The notes under the pieces were generated by a model. That model ran no database searches. It saw nothing but the letters and a program-made list of their open reading frames with translations, and was not told where the DNA came from. A stretch of 64,000 bases of DNA. Source: Gammaproteobacteria bacterium. Lineage in GTDB: Bacteria; Pseudomonadota; Gammaproteobacteria; Enterobacterales; Neiellaceae. The position numbers were made by a program, and so were the translations under genes. The stretch covers positions 16,293-80,292 of the forward strand of contig JAFOOX010000019.1 of NCBI GenBank assembly GCA_017425245.1, given 5' to 3'. Below are positions 18,163-27,158 of the stretch, one piece after another; the stretch's first letter is position 1; each line of letters starts with the position of its first letter.

Positions 18163-20142
18163 TCACAGGTGAATGCCGCGCAGCAGAGCGGCAAAGGCCT
18201 GCATCTCGGCTGATGGCGGCTGCTGGCCATGAGGGGCATCGCCGTTGCCGGCGCTGTCGGGGAACATGCGGAAGCCACTGTTCATGATGATCTCGCCCAG
18301 ACGTGGAAAGAGCGCATGGATGATGGCGCCGAAGATGCCGAGGCGGGTGGCGATGCGCTTGGGCTGGTCGATGATGGCGCGGGCCACCAGGGCCGCCGCT
18401 TCCTCCGGCTTGAGGGTGGGCACCGAGCGGTAGAGCTGCTGGGTGGGGGCGATCATCGGGGTTTCCACCAAGGGCATGTTGATGGTGGTGAACTTGATGT
18501 TGCGATCGGAGAACTCCGCCGCCGCGCAACGGGTAAAGGCCTCCAGCGCCGCCTTGGAGGCGACATAGGCGGAAAAGCGCGGGGCATTGGTGAGCACGCC
18601 GATGGAGGAGATGTTGATCACCTGGCCGCTCCCTTTGGCCAGCATCGCCGGTAACAGGCCGAGGGTCAGCTTGAGGGCGCCAAAGTAGTTGAGCTGCATG
18701 GTGCGCTGATAGTCATGGAAACGGTCGAAGCTCTGCTCCACTGAGCGGCGGATGGAGCGGCCGGCGTTGTTGATCAGCAGATCGATACAGCCATGGCGTT
18801 CCAGCACCTGTTCCACCAGCAGCGCCACCGCATCGAGGTTGGAGAGATCGCAGGCGTGGATGTCCGCCTCGCCACCGCGTTCGGCCACTGCGGCCTGCAT
18901 CCGCAATAGTTCATCGTGGGTGCGTGCCACCAGCACCAGCCGCACCCCGGCCGTGGCCAGCAGCAGCGCCGTGGCCTCGCCAATGCCGGAGGTGGCACCG
19001 GTGATCAGCACTACCTTGTCCGCCAGCAGGCCGCGCAGGCTGCGGTCGATAAAGAGATCCGGATCGAGATGGCGCTCCCAATAGTCCCAGATGGCCGGGG
19101 CATAGTGGTGGAGCCGTGGACATTCGATACCGCTGCCTTCCAGTGCCGTCAGGGTGTTGCTGCAGTCAAACTGGGTGGGCAGGTTGACGAAACGTAGCGC
19201 ATCAGCGGGAATGCCGAGATCGCCGAGCAGCGCATGCAGCGCCCGCTGCACCGGCGGCAGCGAGGTCAGCAGCTGGCGCAGCTGCGCCGGCACCAGTGCC
19301 AGCAGGCGGGTGTCGAGGCGCAGCGCCATCTTCGGCGCATGGCCGGCATCGGCGAAGATGTTGATCACTTCACCGGCGGTAAAAGGGTGGGGATCGGTGA
19401 GGTGGTAGCAGAGGCGATCGCCCTCGGCGCGGTGGGCGATATGGTCCAGCGCCCGCGCCACGAAATCGACCGGCACTATGTTCAGCCGCCCCCCTTCAAT
19501 CCCCAGGGTGGGCATCCAGCGCGGCAGAGCGTTGCGGATCTTCTGCAGCATCTTGAAGAAGTAGTAGGGCCCGTCAGCCCGATCGGCGGCACCCGTGTGT
19601 GAATCGCCAATCACCATGCCGGGGCGGTAGATGCGCCAGCGTAGCTGCTGCTCGTTGCGCACCAGCAGCTCGGCCTCATGTTTACTGCGCAGGTAGGGAT
19701 GGTCGAGGTCAGTCGCTTCGCTCAGCATCGATTCGCGAAACCAGCCGGGATAGTGGCCAGCCACGGCAATGGAGGAGAGATGGTGGAAGCAGCCGACCTG
19801 CAGGTTGCGGGCCAGCGCCAGCACGTTGCGGGTGCCCTCAACATTGACCCGCTGGCACAGGTCGCCATCGGCGTTGAGATCGTAGATGGCGGCCAGATGA
19901 AACAGATGGTCGATGGTGCCACGCAGCTGCAGCAGCAAGGCGACATCGAGCCCGCAGTCAGTGAGGGTGATGTCGCCGCGTAGCAGCACCAGCCGTTGCG
20001 GCCAGCGTTGCGCTAACGGCTGCAGCCGCTGCTCGTCGGTGTCATGGGCGCAGAGCAGATAGATGGTGCCCGGCCGTTGTAACAGCTGTTCAAGCAGCTG
20101 GCGGCCGATAAAACCGCCGCCTCCGGTGACCAGATAACCCAT
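18163..20142 (-). CDS. Two-domain fatty acyl-CoA reductase (alcohol-forming)
   Basis: A 659-residue fusion of two NAD(P)-binding domains. Residues 1 to about 370 are an extended SDR domain (GGGGFIG at 7-13, HLAAIYD, a YLRSKHEAE catalytic pair, RIYRPGMVIGDSHTG, GPYYFFKMLQKIR). Residues from about 375 are a classical SDR (VVLITGATSGIGEA, INNAGRSIRRS, NISSIGVLTNAPRFSAY with ASK). The architecture, length and many stretches match from memory the Marinobacter enzyme that reduces fatty acyl-CoA through the aldehyde to the fatty alcohol. The alcohol would be the substrate of the WS/DGAT on the opposite strand. A short palindrome, CTGGT-CTA-ACCAG (20194-20206), lies upstream and could be an operator. 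Confidence 0.92.
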   Translation of the reverse strand: MGYLVTGGGGFIGRQLLEQLLQRPGTIYLLCAHDTDEQRLQPLAQRWPQRLVLLRGDITLTDCGLDVALLLQLRGTIDHLFHLAAIYDLNADGDLCQRVNVEGTRNVLALARNLQVGCFHHLSSIAVAGHYPGWFRESMLSEATDLDHPYLRSKHEAELLVRNEQQLRWRIYRPGMVIGDSHTGAADRADGPYYFFKMLQKIRNALPRWMPTLGIEGGRLNIVPVDFVARALDHIAHRAEGDRLCYHLTDPHPFTAGEVINIFADAGHAPKMALRLDTRLLALVPAQLRQLLTSLPPVQRALHALLGDLGIPADALRFVNLPTQFDCSNTLTALEGSGIECPRLHHYAPAIWDYWERHLDPDLFIDRSLRGLLADKVVLITGATSGIGEATALLLATAGVRLVLVARTHDELLRMQAAVAERGGEADIHACDLSNLDAVALLVEQVLERHGCIDLLINNAGRSIRRSVEQSFDRFHDYQRTMQLNYFGALKLTLGLLPAMLAKGSGQVINISSIGVLTNAPRFSAYVASKAALEAFTRCAAAEFSDRNIKFTTINMPLVETPMIAPTQQLYRSVPTLKPEEAAALVARAIIDQPKRIATRLGIFGAIIHALFPRLGEIIMNSGFRMFPDSAGNGDAPHGQQPPSAEMQAFAALLRGIHL

Positions 20143-20279
20143 CGCCGACCTCCCTGATCGTCAGCCTTGCTGGCGGCGCTGGTTCTAGTTTTGCTGGTCT
20201 AACCAGTAATGCCAGTGCGCCGGCAAAAAACCTTGCTGGGATCAAAATGGACGGCGGCGACGGCCGTTGGCGGTGGCGG

Positions 20280-22106
20280 TTAACGCAGCTCGCCGGGGCG
20301 CAGACGGTCGTCGCTGGAGGCAGGGGCTTCGGTGTGCAGTAGCAGGTTACGCGGCTGCGGTGTCAGACTGGGGTCGAGGTTATCGAGCCAGCTGGCGCCG
20401 CTGCGCAGCGGTGTTGGTGGTGGCAGACGGTCCAGCAGGCTGGCCGGCTCGGCAGCGGGCAGGATCTGCTCGGCCACCCACAGCGCCCGTTCGCGCACGC
20501 CGGTTTCAGTAATGCGGCCGCGCTGGCCCCACTGCACCTGATAGTCGCTGGCGCGGGGCGATTCGACCTGAGGCTGGTCGGTAACCGCCACATCGCGGCG
20601 GACGCCCAGGCGGCTGCTCATCATCAGCTCTTCAAACAGCATCGCCAGATCTTCGTACTGGGTGTTGTAGTTGTAGTAATCGTTGGCGCCGTCGCTGGCG
20701 AACTCGCTGCTGATGGCGTCGGGCTGCAGCGCCCGCTGGCTATCGCTGCTGCTGGCGCCACGGAAGGAGATGGCGGCCAGTTCGCGCAGCAAGTTGCTGG
20801 CCAGCGGCAGCTCGCGGCGCAGCTGGTTCGACAGTCGCTGGTCGGCCAGCGCCGTGGCTGCCTGCAGGGCGCTCTGGTTGAGGCTCAGCTCTTGGCGGGC
20901 CAGCGGCGGGAAAAAGTCATTGGCGTGGGCCAGTTCGTGGTAGAGCAGAAAAGCCAGCGCTGGCTCAAGTTCGTCCAAGTCTCGATCTAGCCGTTCGCTG
21001 CGCGGTCGGCGGACAAAGGCATAGTCGTTGTCGCGGGTGTAACGCCACAGCATGTCGAAGGCCAGCTCTTTGCCGAAATCACTGCGGTAATCGGGCTGCT
21101 CGTTGACCAGATCGCGCTCATGGGCCAGCCGCCACAGGTAGTCACCATCCAGATAGATGGCGCCGGTGGCGCTCCAGTAGAAGGACGGGCGGATATCGCT
21201 GCTGATGACAATGCCGGTCACCGCCCCGAGCAGGGCGCGGAAGTCGCCATGGGGGTCTTTGGTGAGGAGAAACTCACGCAGCGCGTCACCCATCCAGCGA
21301 TGGGAAACCACCACCCGTGCCATCACTTCGTCGACGCTGGGCACGCTGCCGTCCATGTCGAGCAGCGGCAGGCTAGTCAGCGGGCAACTGCGGATCAGCT
21401 GGTTGCTGTAGAGGCAGGGGGCCAGCACGGCGGCATAGGGGCTGCTGTTATTCCAGGCGCTGACGCTGGTCAGGGGTTCATCAAAGTAGCTGCCATCAGC
21501 AGGGGGCAAGGCGTCACTGGCGATTACCAAGATCTGGTCTGAGTAGCGCTCGCCGTCAATGAGGGCGCTGACCTCAAAGTGCAGCTGCTGGCTGCTGCTC
21601 ACCTGTGGCAGCTGAATGAAGGCTAGCGGGCCATCGCCGCTCAGGATTGCGCTGGGACCGCCGGTTTGCTGCCACTGCCAGTCGCTGGCGTCACCTGTGA
21701 CGCTGGCGCGCAGCGACAGGCGTGAGCCGCCCGGTTGGATGCGGTCGCGGCGGGCGCTGATCCGCGCATTGTCGTTAACCTCAAACTGATATTCGCTGCT
21801 GTCGCCAGCACTGTTGGTGGCGCGAAAGCGGTAAACGCCGCTGGCCGGCAGATCAATCGCTAGTAACGAGTCGTGCCAGTTGGCGCTGACTACCGTTGGG
21901 CCATCCAGCTGTTGCCAGTTGACCGGTTGATCAGCCAGCAGGGCAATAGCGCCGCCAGCGCCAGGCTGTTGGTCGATCAACTGCAACTCCGGCGGGTTGG
22001 TATCAGGCTGCGGCGTGCTGTCACCGCCACCGCCACCGCAAGCCGCTAGCAGTGGCAGCAGCAGCCAGAAGAGACCCTTAAGGGCGCGGCGCAGGTTCAT
22101 CGTCAT
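20280..22106 (-). CDS. Large lipoprotein with HExxH zincin-like motif
   Basis: A 608-residue protein with a lipoprotein signal (LLLPLLAAC, Cys at residue 23) and a GGGGG linker, so anchored in the envelope. Residues about 40-200 look like two Ig/PKD-like beta domains (SGVYRFRATNSAGDSSEYQFEV). The C-terminal part holds HELAH at 390-394, a classic zinc-metallopeptidase signature, later ELMM and YYNYNTQYEDL. I do not recognise the family. The start is ambiguous between ATG 22106 and ATG 22100; both overlap the upstream DUF2069 gene. The frame is open far upstream without signal-peptide features. Confidence 0.7.
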   Translation of the reverse strand: MTMNLRRALKGLFWLLLPLLAACGGGGGDSTPQPDTNPPELQLIDQQPGAGGAIALLADQPVNWQQLDGPTVVSANWHDSLLAIDLPASGVYRFRATNSAGDSSEYQFEVNDNARISARRDRIQPGGSRLSLRASVTGDASDWQWQQTGGPSAILSGDGPLAFIQLPQVSSSQQLHFEVSALIDGERYSDQILVIASDALPPADGSYFDEPLTSVSAWNNSSPYAAVLAPCLYSNQLIRSCPLTSLPLLDMDGSVPSVDEVMARVVVSHRWMGDALREFLLTKDPHGDFRALLGAVTGIVISSDIRPSFYWSATGAIYLDGDYLWRLAHERDLVNEQPDYRSDFGKELAFDMLWRYTRDNDYAFVRRPRSERLDRDLDELEPALAFLLYHELAHANDFFPPLARQELSLNQSALQAATALADQRLSNQLRRELPLASNLLRELAAISFRGASSSDSQRALQPDAISSEFASDGANDYYNYNTQYEDLAMLFEELMMSSRLGVRRDVAVTDQPQVESPRASDYQVQWGQRGRITETGVRERALWVAEQILPAAEPASLLDRLPPPTPLRSGASWLDNLDPSLTPQPRNLLLHTEAPASSDDRLRPGELR

Positions 22107-22488
22107 CCAGCCCCAATACCGCATTGGCAGCGCTGCCGTGGTGACGACGGTAGCGCGAAGCGAAGCGGGTGTAGTAAGAGGTGAGCAGTAGCGTGGAGAG
22201 CGCCAACAGCCCTTCGATAAAGCCGTCAAGCCGCATTTCAGGATTGATCCAGGCCAAGATCACGGCGTGGCCGAGATAGGGGATGACGATGAAGTTGCTC
22301 CAGGCGAAGGTGTAGATGCGACCACGCAGAATACCCCACAGCGGTAGCCATAAGGGCAACCAGCCAATGGCCAGCCCCAGCCAGTTGGGCAGACCGTCAC
22401 GACACAGCCATAACCCCATCCAAGTAAACAGGGCGAGGTAGCTGGCGGTGGCTAATCGGCGCCAGCGCAGCAACTCTTGGGCGGTCAT
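22078..22488 (-). CDS. DUF2069 family inner-membrane protein
   Basis: A 136-residue protein with about four hydrophobic segments (YLALFTWMGLWL, LGLAIGWLPLWLPLWGIL, FIVIPYLGHAVIL, IEGLLALSTLLLTSYY) and a charged C-terminus. This matches the DUF2069 family, of unknown function, often near arsC or wrbA in pseudomonads. Its ATG overlaps the arsC stop (ATGA) and its end overlaps the start of the lipoprotein gene. Confidence 0.8.
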   Translation of the reverse strand: MTAQELLRWRRLATASYLALFTWMGLWLCRDGLPNWLGLAIGWLPLWLPLWGILRGRIYTFAWSNFIVIPYLGHAVILAWINPEMRLDGFIEGLLALSTLLLTSYYTRFASRYRRHHGSAANAVLGLDDDEPAPRP

Positions 22489-22853
22489 GGCAGTAGCTCC
22501 AAAACCCGCTCCGGTGGCCGCGCCACCACCGCCTTGTCGCCGGCTACGGCGATAGGGCGCTCCAGCAGGCGTGGATGGGCAACCAGCGCATCCAGCAGTG
22601 CCTGCTCATCGTTGATACTGGCCAAGTTAAGCACTTTGTACTCATCCTCTTTGGTGCGCATCAGTTCCCGTACCGAGGCCACGCCGGTCAGCCGTACCAA
22701 AGCTTCGAGGGTGGCGCGCTCGGGGGGCTGGTCCAGATAGGGGATGATGTTGGGCTCGACACCGCGCTCCCGCACCAGCTCAAGGGCGCAGCGGGATTTG
22801 GAGCAGCGCGGGTTGTGATAAAGGGTGATGTCGATTAGAGGTTCCTGAGCCAT
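22485..22853 (-). CDS. arsC: Arsenate reductase, glutaredoxin-dependent ArsC family
   Basis: A 122-residue thioredoxin-fold protein. The catalytic Cys17 is in YHNPRCSKSRCAL, and the supporting Arg residues fall in LMRTKEDEY and LLERPIAV, as in ArsC. This family reduces arsenate to arsenite using glutathione/glutaredoxin; chromosomal copies without an ars operon may have a broader oxidoreductase role. No arsR or arsB is nearby. It overlaps the 3' end of bepA by 19 bases and is coupled to the DUF2069 gene. Confidence 0.9.
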   Translation of the reverse strand: MAQEPLIDITLYHNPRCSKSRCALELVRERGVEPNIIPYLDQPPERATLEALVRLTGVASVRELMRTKEDEYKVLNLASINDEQALLDALVAHPRLLERPIAVAGDKAVVARPPERVLELLP

Positions 22854-24301
22854 TGCTCCTGCTCCTTAAACTGGAGGATTCGGGCTTCGATGCGTAGCTG
22901 TTCGACAGCGTTGTCGCCGTACAAGCTGTGAGCGGTTTGCAGAGCTTCGATCGCCTGCGGAAAGTTGCCAACCAACCCCAGCCGTTCGGCGCGAATCTGT
23001 TGGCGACGTGGTTCCTGGTTGAGTTTGGCGTAGCAGGTCTCCAGCATACCCAGCACCAGATCATCAACCTCGCGCTCCTGCTGGTAACGTTCCAACAGCG
23101 TCAATGCAGGCTGGTGTTGACCACGGGTAATCAACAGGTTGGCGAGATTGATGGTGATGACGTTGTTGTGGGGACGCAGTCTGGCCGCTTCCTCAAGCAG
23201 TTGCTGGGCCAGGTCGTAATCGCGCGAACCGGTGGCGATGTCGCTCAGGGTATCGAGGTAAAAGAGGTTGTCTGGTTGGGTCTTGAGCATTGGCAGCAGC
23301 AGCGCCTTGGCTTCCTCGTAGCGCTTGGCATCGGTGAGGGCCAGCGCCAGCGCATAAGGGGTGGCACTGCCAAAAGGGCGCTCACCGCGGGCTTGCTGTT
23401 CGCTCAGTCGTTTGACCAGTTCCTCGGCCTTTTTGCCGCCGTAGCGCACCACCACCCGCGCCCGCGCCAGCTGGAACAGCGGCTCATCGTGGGGCGGCTG
23501 GCGGGCAAAGTCTGCCGCCCGGTTACGGCTGTCGGTGATGCGCGATTCGGTCAGCGGGTGGGTCAGCAACATCTGCGGCGGCTTGCTGGCAAAACGGTAC
23601 TGGGCTGCCATCTTGGTGAAGAAATCTGGCATGCCCCAAGCGTCGAAACCAGCGGCGGTGAGCATGCGCATGCCCAACCGGTCAGCTTCCTGCTCGTGCA
23701 GTCGGGTGAAGTTAATGCTTGATTGCTGACTGGCTGCCATGGTCGCTGACATGCCGGCCATCCCCGCCATACCCGCGCCTGGTGCGGCCACCGCCAGCAG
23801 AATCGACCCTAACACCCCGGCAACGGTGAGCGGTGTGTTGCGTTCCTGCTCGGCGATCATGCGCGCCAGATGGCGCTGGGTAACGTGGGCAATTTCATGA
23901 GCCAGCACCGAGGCCAGTTGACTCTCTTGGTCGGCGTGCAGGAACAGCCCGGTATGGATGCCGACATGGCCGCCAAAGAAGGCGAAGGCATTGATTTCGG
24001 GGTTGTTGATGACGAAAAAGTGGAAGCGGTGATCGAGGCGATCAGCGTGACGCAGCAGCTGGTAGCCGAGGTCCGAGACATAATCGGTCAGCACCGGGTC
24101 TTGGATAATCGGGGCGCTGGCGCGCAGCTGCATCATGTAGGCAGCACCGTACTCCCGCTCTTTGTCCAGTGACAGCGAATCGACCGCTGCAGTACCGATA
24201 TCGGGCAGGGTGTTGCTGGCATGAACGGGAGCGGGCAGGGCGACAAGGACACTCAGGGCGAGCGCCAAAGGGCGAGCCCGCAAAAACGTGCGAATCGTCA
24301 C
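22835..24301 (-). CDS. bepA: Periplasmic metalloprotease/chaperone BepA (M48, TPR)
   Basis: A 488-residue protein with a signal peptide (PLALALSVLVALPAPVHA). The M48 peptidase domain has HEIAH at 135-139 and the third ligand region RLHEQEADRLGMRML. The C-terminal half is made of TPR repeats (RARVVVRYGGKKAEEL onwards). BepA (YfgC) acts in the periplasm on LptD and BAM clients, helping assembly or degrading stalled proteins. Length equals E. coli BepA. It heads a minus-strand operon with arsC, the DUF2069 gene and the lipoprotein, and is divergent from the tusA-like gene across 50 bases. Confidence 0.93.
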   Translation of the reverse strand: MTIRTFLRARPLALALSVLVALPAPVHASNTLPDIGTAAVDSLSLDKEREYGAAYMMQLRASAPIIQDPVLTDYVSDLGYQLLRHADRLDHRFHFFVINNPEINAFAFFGGHVGIHTGLFLHADQESQLASVLAHEIAHVTQRHLARMIAEQERNTPLTVAGVLGSILLAVAAPGAGMAGMAGMSATMAASQQSSINFTRLHEQEADRLGMRMLTAAGFDAWGMPDFFTKMAAQYRFASKPPQMLLTHPLTESRITDSRNRAADFARQPPHDEPLFQLARARVVVRYGGKKAEELVKRLSEQQARGERPFGSATPYALALALTDAKRYEEAKALLLPMLKTQPDNLFYLDTLSDIATGSRDYDLAQQLLEEAARLRPHNNVITINLANLLITRGQHQPALTLLERYQQEREVDDLVLGMLETCYAKLNQEPRRQQIRAERLGLVGNFPQAIEALQTAHSLYGDNAVEQLRIEARILQFKEQEQWLRNL

Positions 24302-24351
24302 TCAGTAAACCATCTGGTAAGCTGCTGGGCCTAAATTAGCCGGTTGTCGGG

Positions 24352-24603
24352 ATGAAGTCCATGTGTGCGCCTGCCAGCTATGACTGGCGCGGTTTGCGCT
24401 GTCCGCTCGTGCTGGTACAACTCAAAATGGCGCTGTCGGCGCATGAAGGCTGGGCACAACTTGATGATATGGCATCAGTTGCTGATCTTTGCCGCTATCT
24501 GCGCCGACGTCGCATTGGCTTTGTTGTGAGTACCGTGGATGGTTACTGGTGGCTCTCCTGGCATGGTGCGGCTAACCCTTCTTTACAGGAGAAACGGTTT
24601 TGA
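24352..24603 (+). CDS. TusA-like sulfurtransferase family protein
   Basis: An 83-residue protein with the TusA/SirA signature near the N-terminus, YDWRGLRCPLVLVQLKMAL (Cys17, Lys25), and a beta-alpha-beta layout. The second Pro of the usual CPxP is Val here, and the C-terminus is Trp-rich. TusA proteins pass persulfide sulfur during tRNA thiolation or molybdenum-cofactor work. The position between bepA and perM matches Pseudomonas. It overlaps perM by one base (TGATG). An ATG three codons downstream (MCAP) is an alternative start. Confidence 0.8.
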   Translation: MKSMCAPASYDWRGLRCPLVLVQLKMALSAHEGWAQLDDMASVADLCRYLRRRRIGFVVSTVDGYWWLSWHGAANPSLQEKRF

Positions 24604-25676
24604 TGTTTGAGGTCTTCATCAGTTGGTACCAGCGCCGCTTCAGTGATCCGGCTGCCATTACCCTAGCGGCACTGCTGGCTGGCGGGTTTATCCTGTTATG
24701 GCTGTTCGGCAATATTCTGATGCCGTTGCTGATCGCCTTGGTGCTCGCCTATCTGTGTGATGGCACGGTCAATCTGCTGGAACGTTGGCACTGTCCGCGT
24801 AGCCTCGGCGCCACTCTGGTCGCTTCGGCCATCATCGGGCTGATGCTGCTCGGCTTGCTGGTGTTGATGCCGTTACTTTGGCAACAGGGCACGACACTGG
24901 TTAACGAGTTCCCTAATATGCTGGCCCAGCTGAAGATTTTTCTGCTGAACCTGTTGGAGCGTTATCCTGACACCATCAGTCAGGCGCAGATCGACCTGCT
25001 GGTTGACAGCTTGCGTACCCGGCTGCTGGCGGTTGGTGAGGTTGTGCTGTCGGCATCGCTGGGGTCACTGCTGTCGCTGGTGGCTATTCTGGTTTACGCC
25101 ATCCTGGTGCCGTTACTGCTGTTTTTTCTGCTGAAAGACAAGCGGGCCCTGATCACCTCGCTCAAGCGTTACCTGCCGGCCAACCGTCAGCTGGCTGAGC
25201 GGGTGATGGCCGAGATGAATCAGCAGGTGATGAACTATGTGCGCGGCAAAGTGCTGGAGATCGTCATTATCGGTGTCGCCAGTTACCTGCTGTTCTGGAT
25301 CTTTGGACTCAACTACGCAGTGTTGCTGGCAGTAGCAGTGGGGTTGAGTGTCCTTATCCCCTATATCGGCGCCACCGTGGTGACCATTCCGGTGGTGCTG
25401 GTGGCGCTGTTTCAGTGGGGTATCTCTCCGGAATTCTGGTACGTGGTGGGCGGCTATCTGATCATTCAGGTGCTTGATGGCAATGTGCTGGTGCCCGTTC
25501 TTTTCTCTGAGGCGGTCAACCTGCACCCGGTGGCGATCATTGTGGCGGTACTGTTTTTCGGCGGCATATGGGGCTTTTGGGGGGTGTTTTTTGCCATCCC
25601 GCTGGCCACGCTCGTCAAGGCCGTGGTCAATGCTTGGCCGACCTCCCGTAGCAACGAGACGTCGGCTAGCGTCTGA
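24603..25676 (+). CDS. perM: AI-2E family transporter PerM
   Basis: A 357-residue protein starting MFEVFISWYQRRFSDPAAI, with eight or so hydrophobic segments and the family motif GLSVLIPYIGATVVTIPVVLVAL, then LIIQVLDGNVLVPVLFSEAVNLHPVAI in the C-terminal half. The family includes putative permeases with varied suggested roles (autoinducer, ion or peptide export); PerM's substrate is unknown. A TTG at 24600 lies eight bases after AGGAG, better spaced than the ATG at 24603, so the true start may be the TTG. The stop is only three bases from the convergent bcp stop. Confidence 0.88.
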   Translation: MFEVFISWYQRRFSDPAAITLAALLAGGFILLWLFGNILMPLLIALVLAYLCDGTVNLLERWHCPRSLGATLVASAIIGLMLLGLLVLMPLLWQQGTTLVNEFPNMLAQLKIFLLNLLERYPDTISQAQIDLLVDSLRTRLLAVGEVVLSASLGSLLSLVAILVYAILVPLLLFFLLKDKRALITSLKRYLPANRQLAERVMAEMNQQVMNYVRGKVLEIVIIGVASYLLFWIFGLNYAVLLAVAVGLSVLIPYIGATVVTIPVVLVALFQWGISPEFWYVVGGYLIIQVLDGNVLVPVLFSEAVNLHPVAIIVAVLFFGGIWGFWGVFFAIPLATLVKAVVNAWPTSRSNETSASV

Positions 25677-25679
25677 GCG

Positions 25680-26144
25680 TTAACGATCCAGCCAAGCCAG
25701 CACCACCTCGTGGTGGTTGCTGGTCTTGAAGTCGTCGAACACCTTGACGATCATCCCCTGTTCATCCACCAGAAAGCTGGTGCGGTGGATACCGATGGTG
25801 TCACGACCCATGAATTTCTTGGGCCCCCACACCCCCCACTGTTCGGCGACGGCGTGGTCAGTGTCTGCCAGCAAGCGGAAGTTGAGATTGTCGCGGGCCA
25901 CGAACTTGGCCAGGCTGGCCGGCTTGTCCGGACTGACGCCAAGCACTACCACCTGGCGCTTGGCCAGCTCGGCCTGGCTGTCGCGCAGGCCACAGGCCTG
26001 CACCGTGCAGCCTGGGGTCATCGCCTTGGGATAAAAATAGATCAGTACCTTACGGCCGCGCAGGCTGCTGAGGGTCAGACTGTTGCCCTGATCGTCGGTC
26101 AAGGTGAAATCGGGGGCCGGGGTCCCGGCGGTAAGGGTTTGCAT
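25680..26144 (-). CDS. bcp: Thiol peroxidase Bcp (peroxiredoxin Q)
   Basis: A 154-residue peroxiredoxin with the peroxidatic Cys46 and resolving Cys51 in [17 protein letters not shown], the spacing of E. coli Bcp. It reduces hydrogen peroxide and organic hydroperoxides using thioredoxin. I choose the ATG at 26144, seven bases after AGGAG; the frame is open upstream through the dapA promoter region. Divergent from dapA across about 130 bases. In Pseudomonas, gcvR lies between these two genes; it is missing here. Confidence 0.94.
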   Translation of the reverse strand: MQTLTAGTPAPDFTLTDDQGNSLTLSSLRGRKVLIYFYPKAMTPGCTVQACGLRDSQAELAKRQVVVLGVSPDKPASLAKFVARDNLNFRLLADTDHAVAEQWGVWGPKKFMGRDTIGIHRTSFLVDEQGMIVKVFDDFKTSNHHEVVLAWLDR

Positions 26145-26276
26145 CATTGCACTCCTGTGGCGTGGTTGTTGTCGCATTACGTGTGCCCGGCGGTGGGGGA
26201 TCAGGGAGTTCCCTTGTATTGGCGAGGGGCCAGCGAGTACCATGGCGGGCCTGATTTGGCGGGAGTATATCGCGAT

Positions 26277-27155
26277 ATGTTCGGTGGAAGCATCGTAGCC
26301 CTGGTCACCCCCATGGACGAGCGGGGGGAGGTCGATTACGCCACTCTCAAGGCGTTGGTTGACTGGCATGTGGCTGAAGGCACCGATGGCATTGTGGCCG
26401 TGGGCACCACCGGTGAGAGCGCGACTCTCGATTTTGACGAGCATGAAAGTGTACTAAGGCATGCCGTTGACTATGCCGCTGGCCGGGTGCCAGTGATCGC
26501 CGGTACCGGGGCAAACGCCACCCGCGAAGCCATCGAGCTGACCGAGCGCGCCGAGCGCGCCGGCGTTGCCGGCTGTCTGACCGTCACCCCCTATTACAAC
26601 AAGCCGACCCAAGATGGCTTGTTTCAGCACTTTAAGGCGATTGCCGAGTCGAGCAAACTGCCGCAGCTGCTGTACAACGTGCCCGGCCGTACCGGTGTCG
26701 ATCTGCTGCCGGAAACGGTGGCCCGGCTGGCCGCGGTCAGCAACATCGTCGGCATCAAGGAGGCCACTGGCAAGTTGGAGCGGCTGGCCCAGATCCAGGC
26801 GCTGTGTGGTCCCGATTTTCTGACCTTCAGCGGCGATGATGCGACAGCACTGCCGTTTTTGGCGGTGGGTGGCCATGGCGTGATCTCGGTAACGGCCAAC
26901 GTGGCGCCGCGGGCGATGGCCGACCTCTGCCGTCTGGTCCGTAGCGGTGCTATTGCCGAGGCGCGGGTTGTTGATCAAAAACTGCGGCTGCTGCATGAGC
27001 GGCTGTTTGTCGAAGCGAATCCGATTCCGGTGAAGTGGGCCCTGCATCGTCAGCGTCGCCTGCCTCAGCCCACCTTGCGCCTGCCGTTAACGGTGCTCAG
27101 CAGCCGTTACCATGGTGCCCTTGATGAAGCGCTGATTGCTGCCGGAGTGGCCTGA
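26277..27155 (+). CDS. dapA: 4-hydroxy-tetrahydrodipicolinate synthase
   Basis: A 292-residue TIM-barrel aldolase, the family's exact usual length. It condenses pyruvate with aspartate semialdehyde, the first step toward lysine and diaminopimelate. The Schiff-base Lys161 (GIKEAT), Tyr133 ([10 protein letters not shown]) and GTTGES motif at 43-48 are all present. The ATG at 26277 gives the conserved [13 protein letters not shown] start; the same frame is open upstream antisense to bcp. bamC follows three bases after the stop, the order seen in most gammaproteobacteria. Confidence 0.97.
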   Translation: MFGGSIVALVTPMDERGEVDYATLKALVDWHVAEGTDGIVAVGTTGESATLDFDEHESVLRHAVDYAAGRVPVIAGTGANATREAIELTERAERAGVAGCLTVTPYYNKPTQDGLFQHFKAIAESSKLPQLLYNVPGRTGVDLLPETVARLAAVSNIVGIKEATGKLERLAQIQALCGPDFLTFSGDDATALPFLAVGGHGVISVTANVAPRAMADLCRLVRSGAIAEARVVDQKLRLLHERLFVEANPIPVKWALHRQRRLPQPTLRLPLTVLSSRYHGALDEALIAAGVA

Positions 27156-27158
27156 TTG

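Noticed and set aside
26145..26276. Expected gcvR between bcp and dapA, as in Pseudomonas
   Set aside because: Only about 130 bases separate the two genes, too little for gcvR; no remnant seen.
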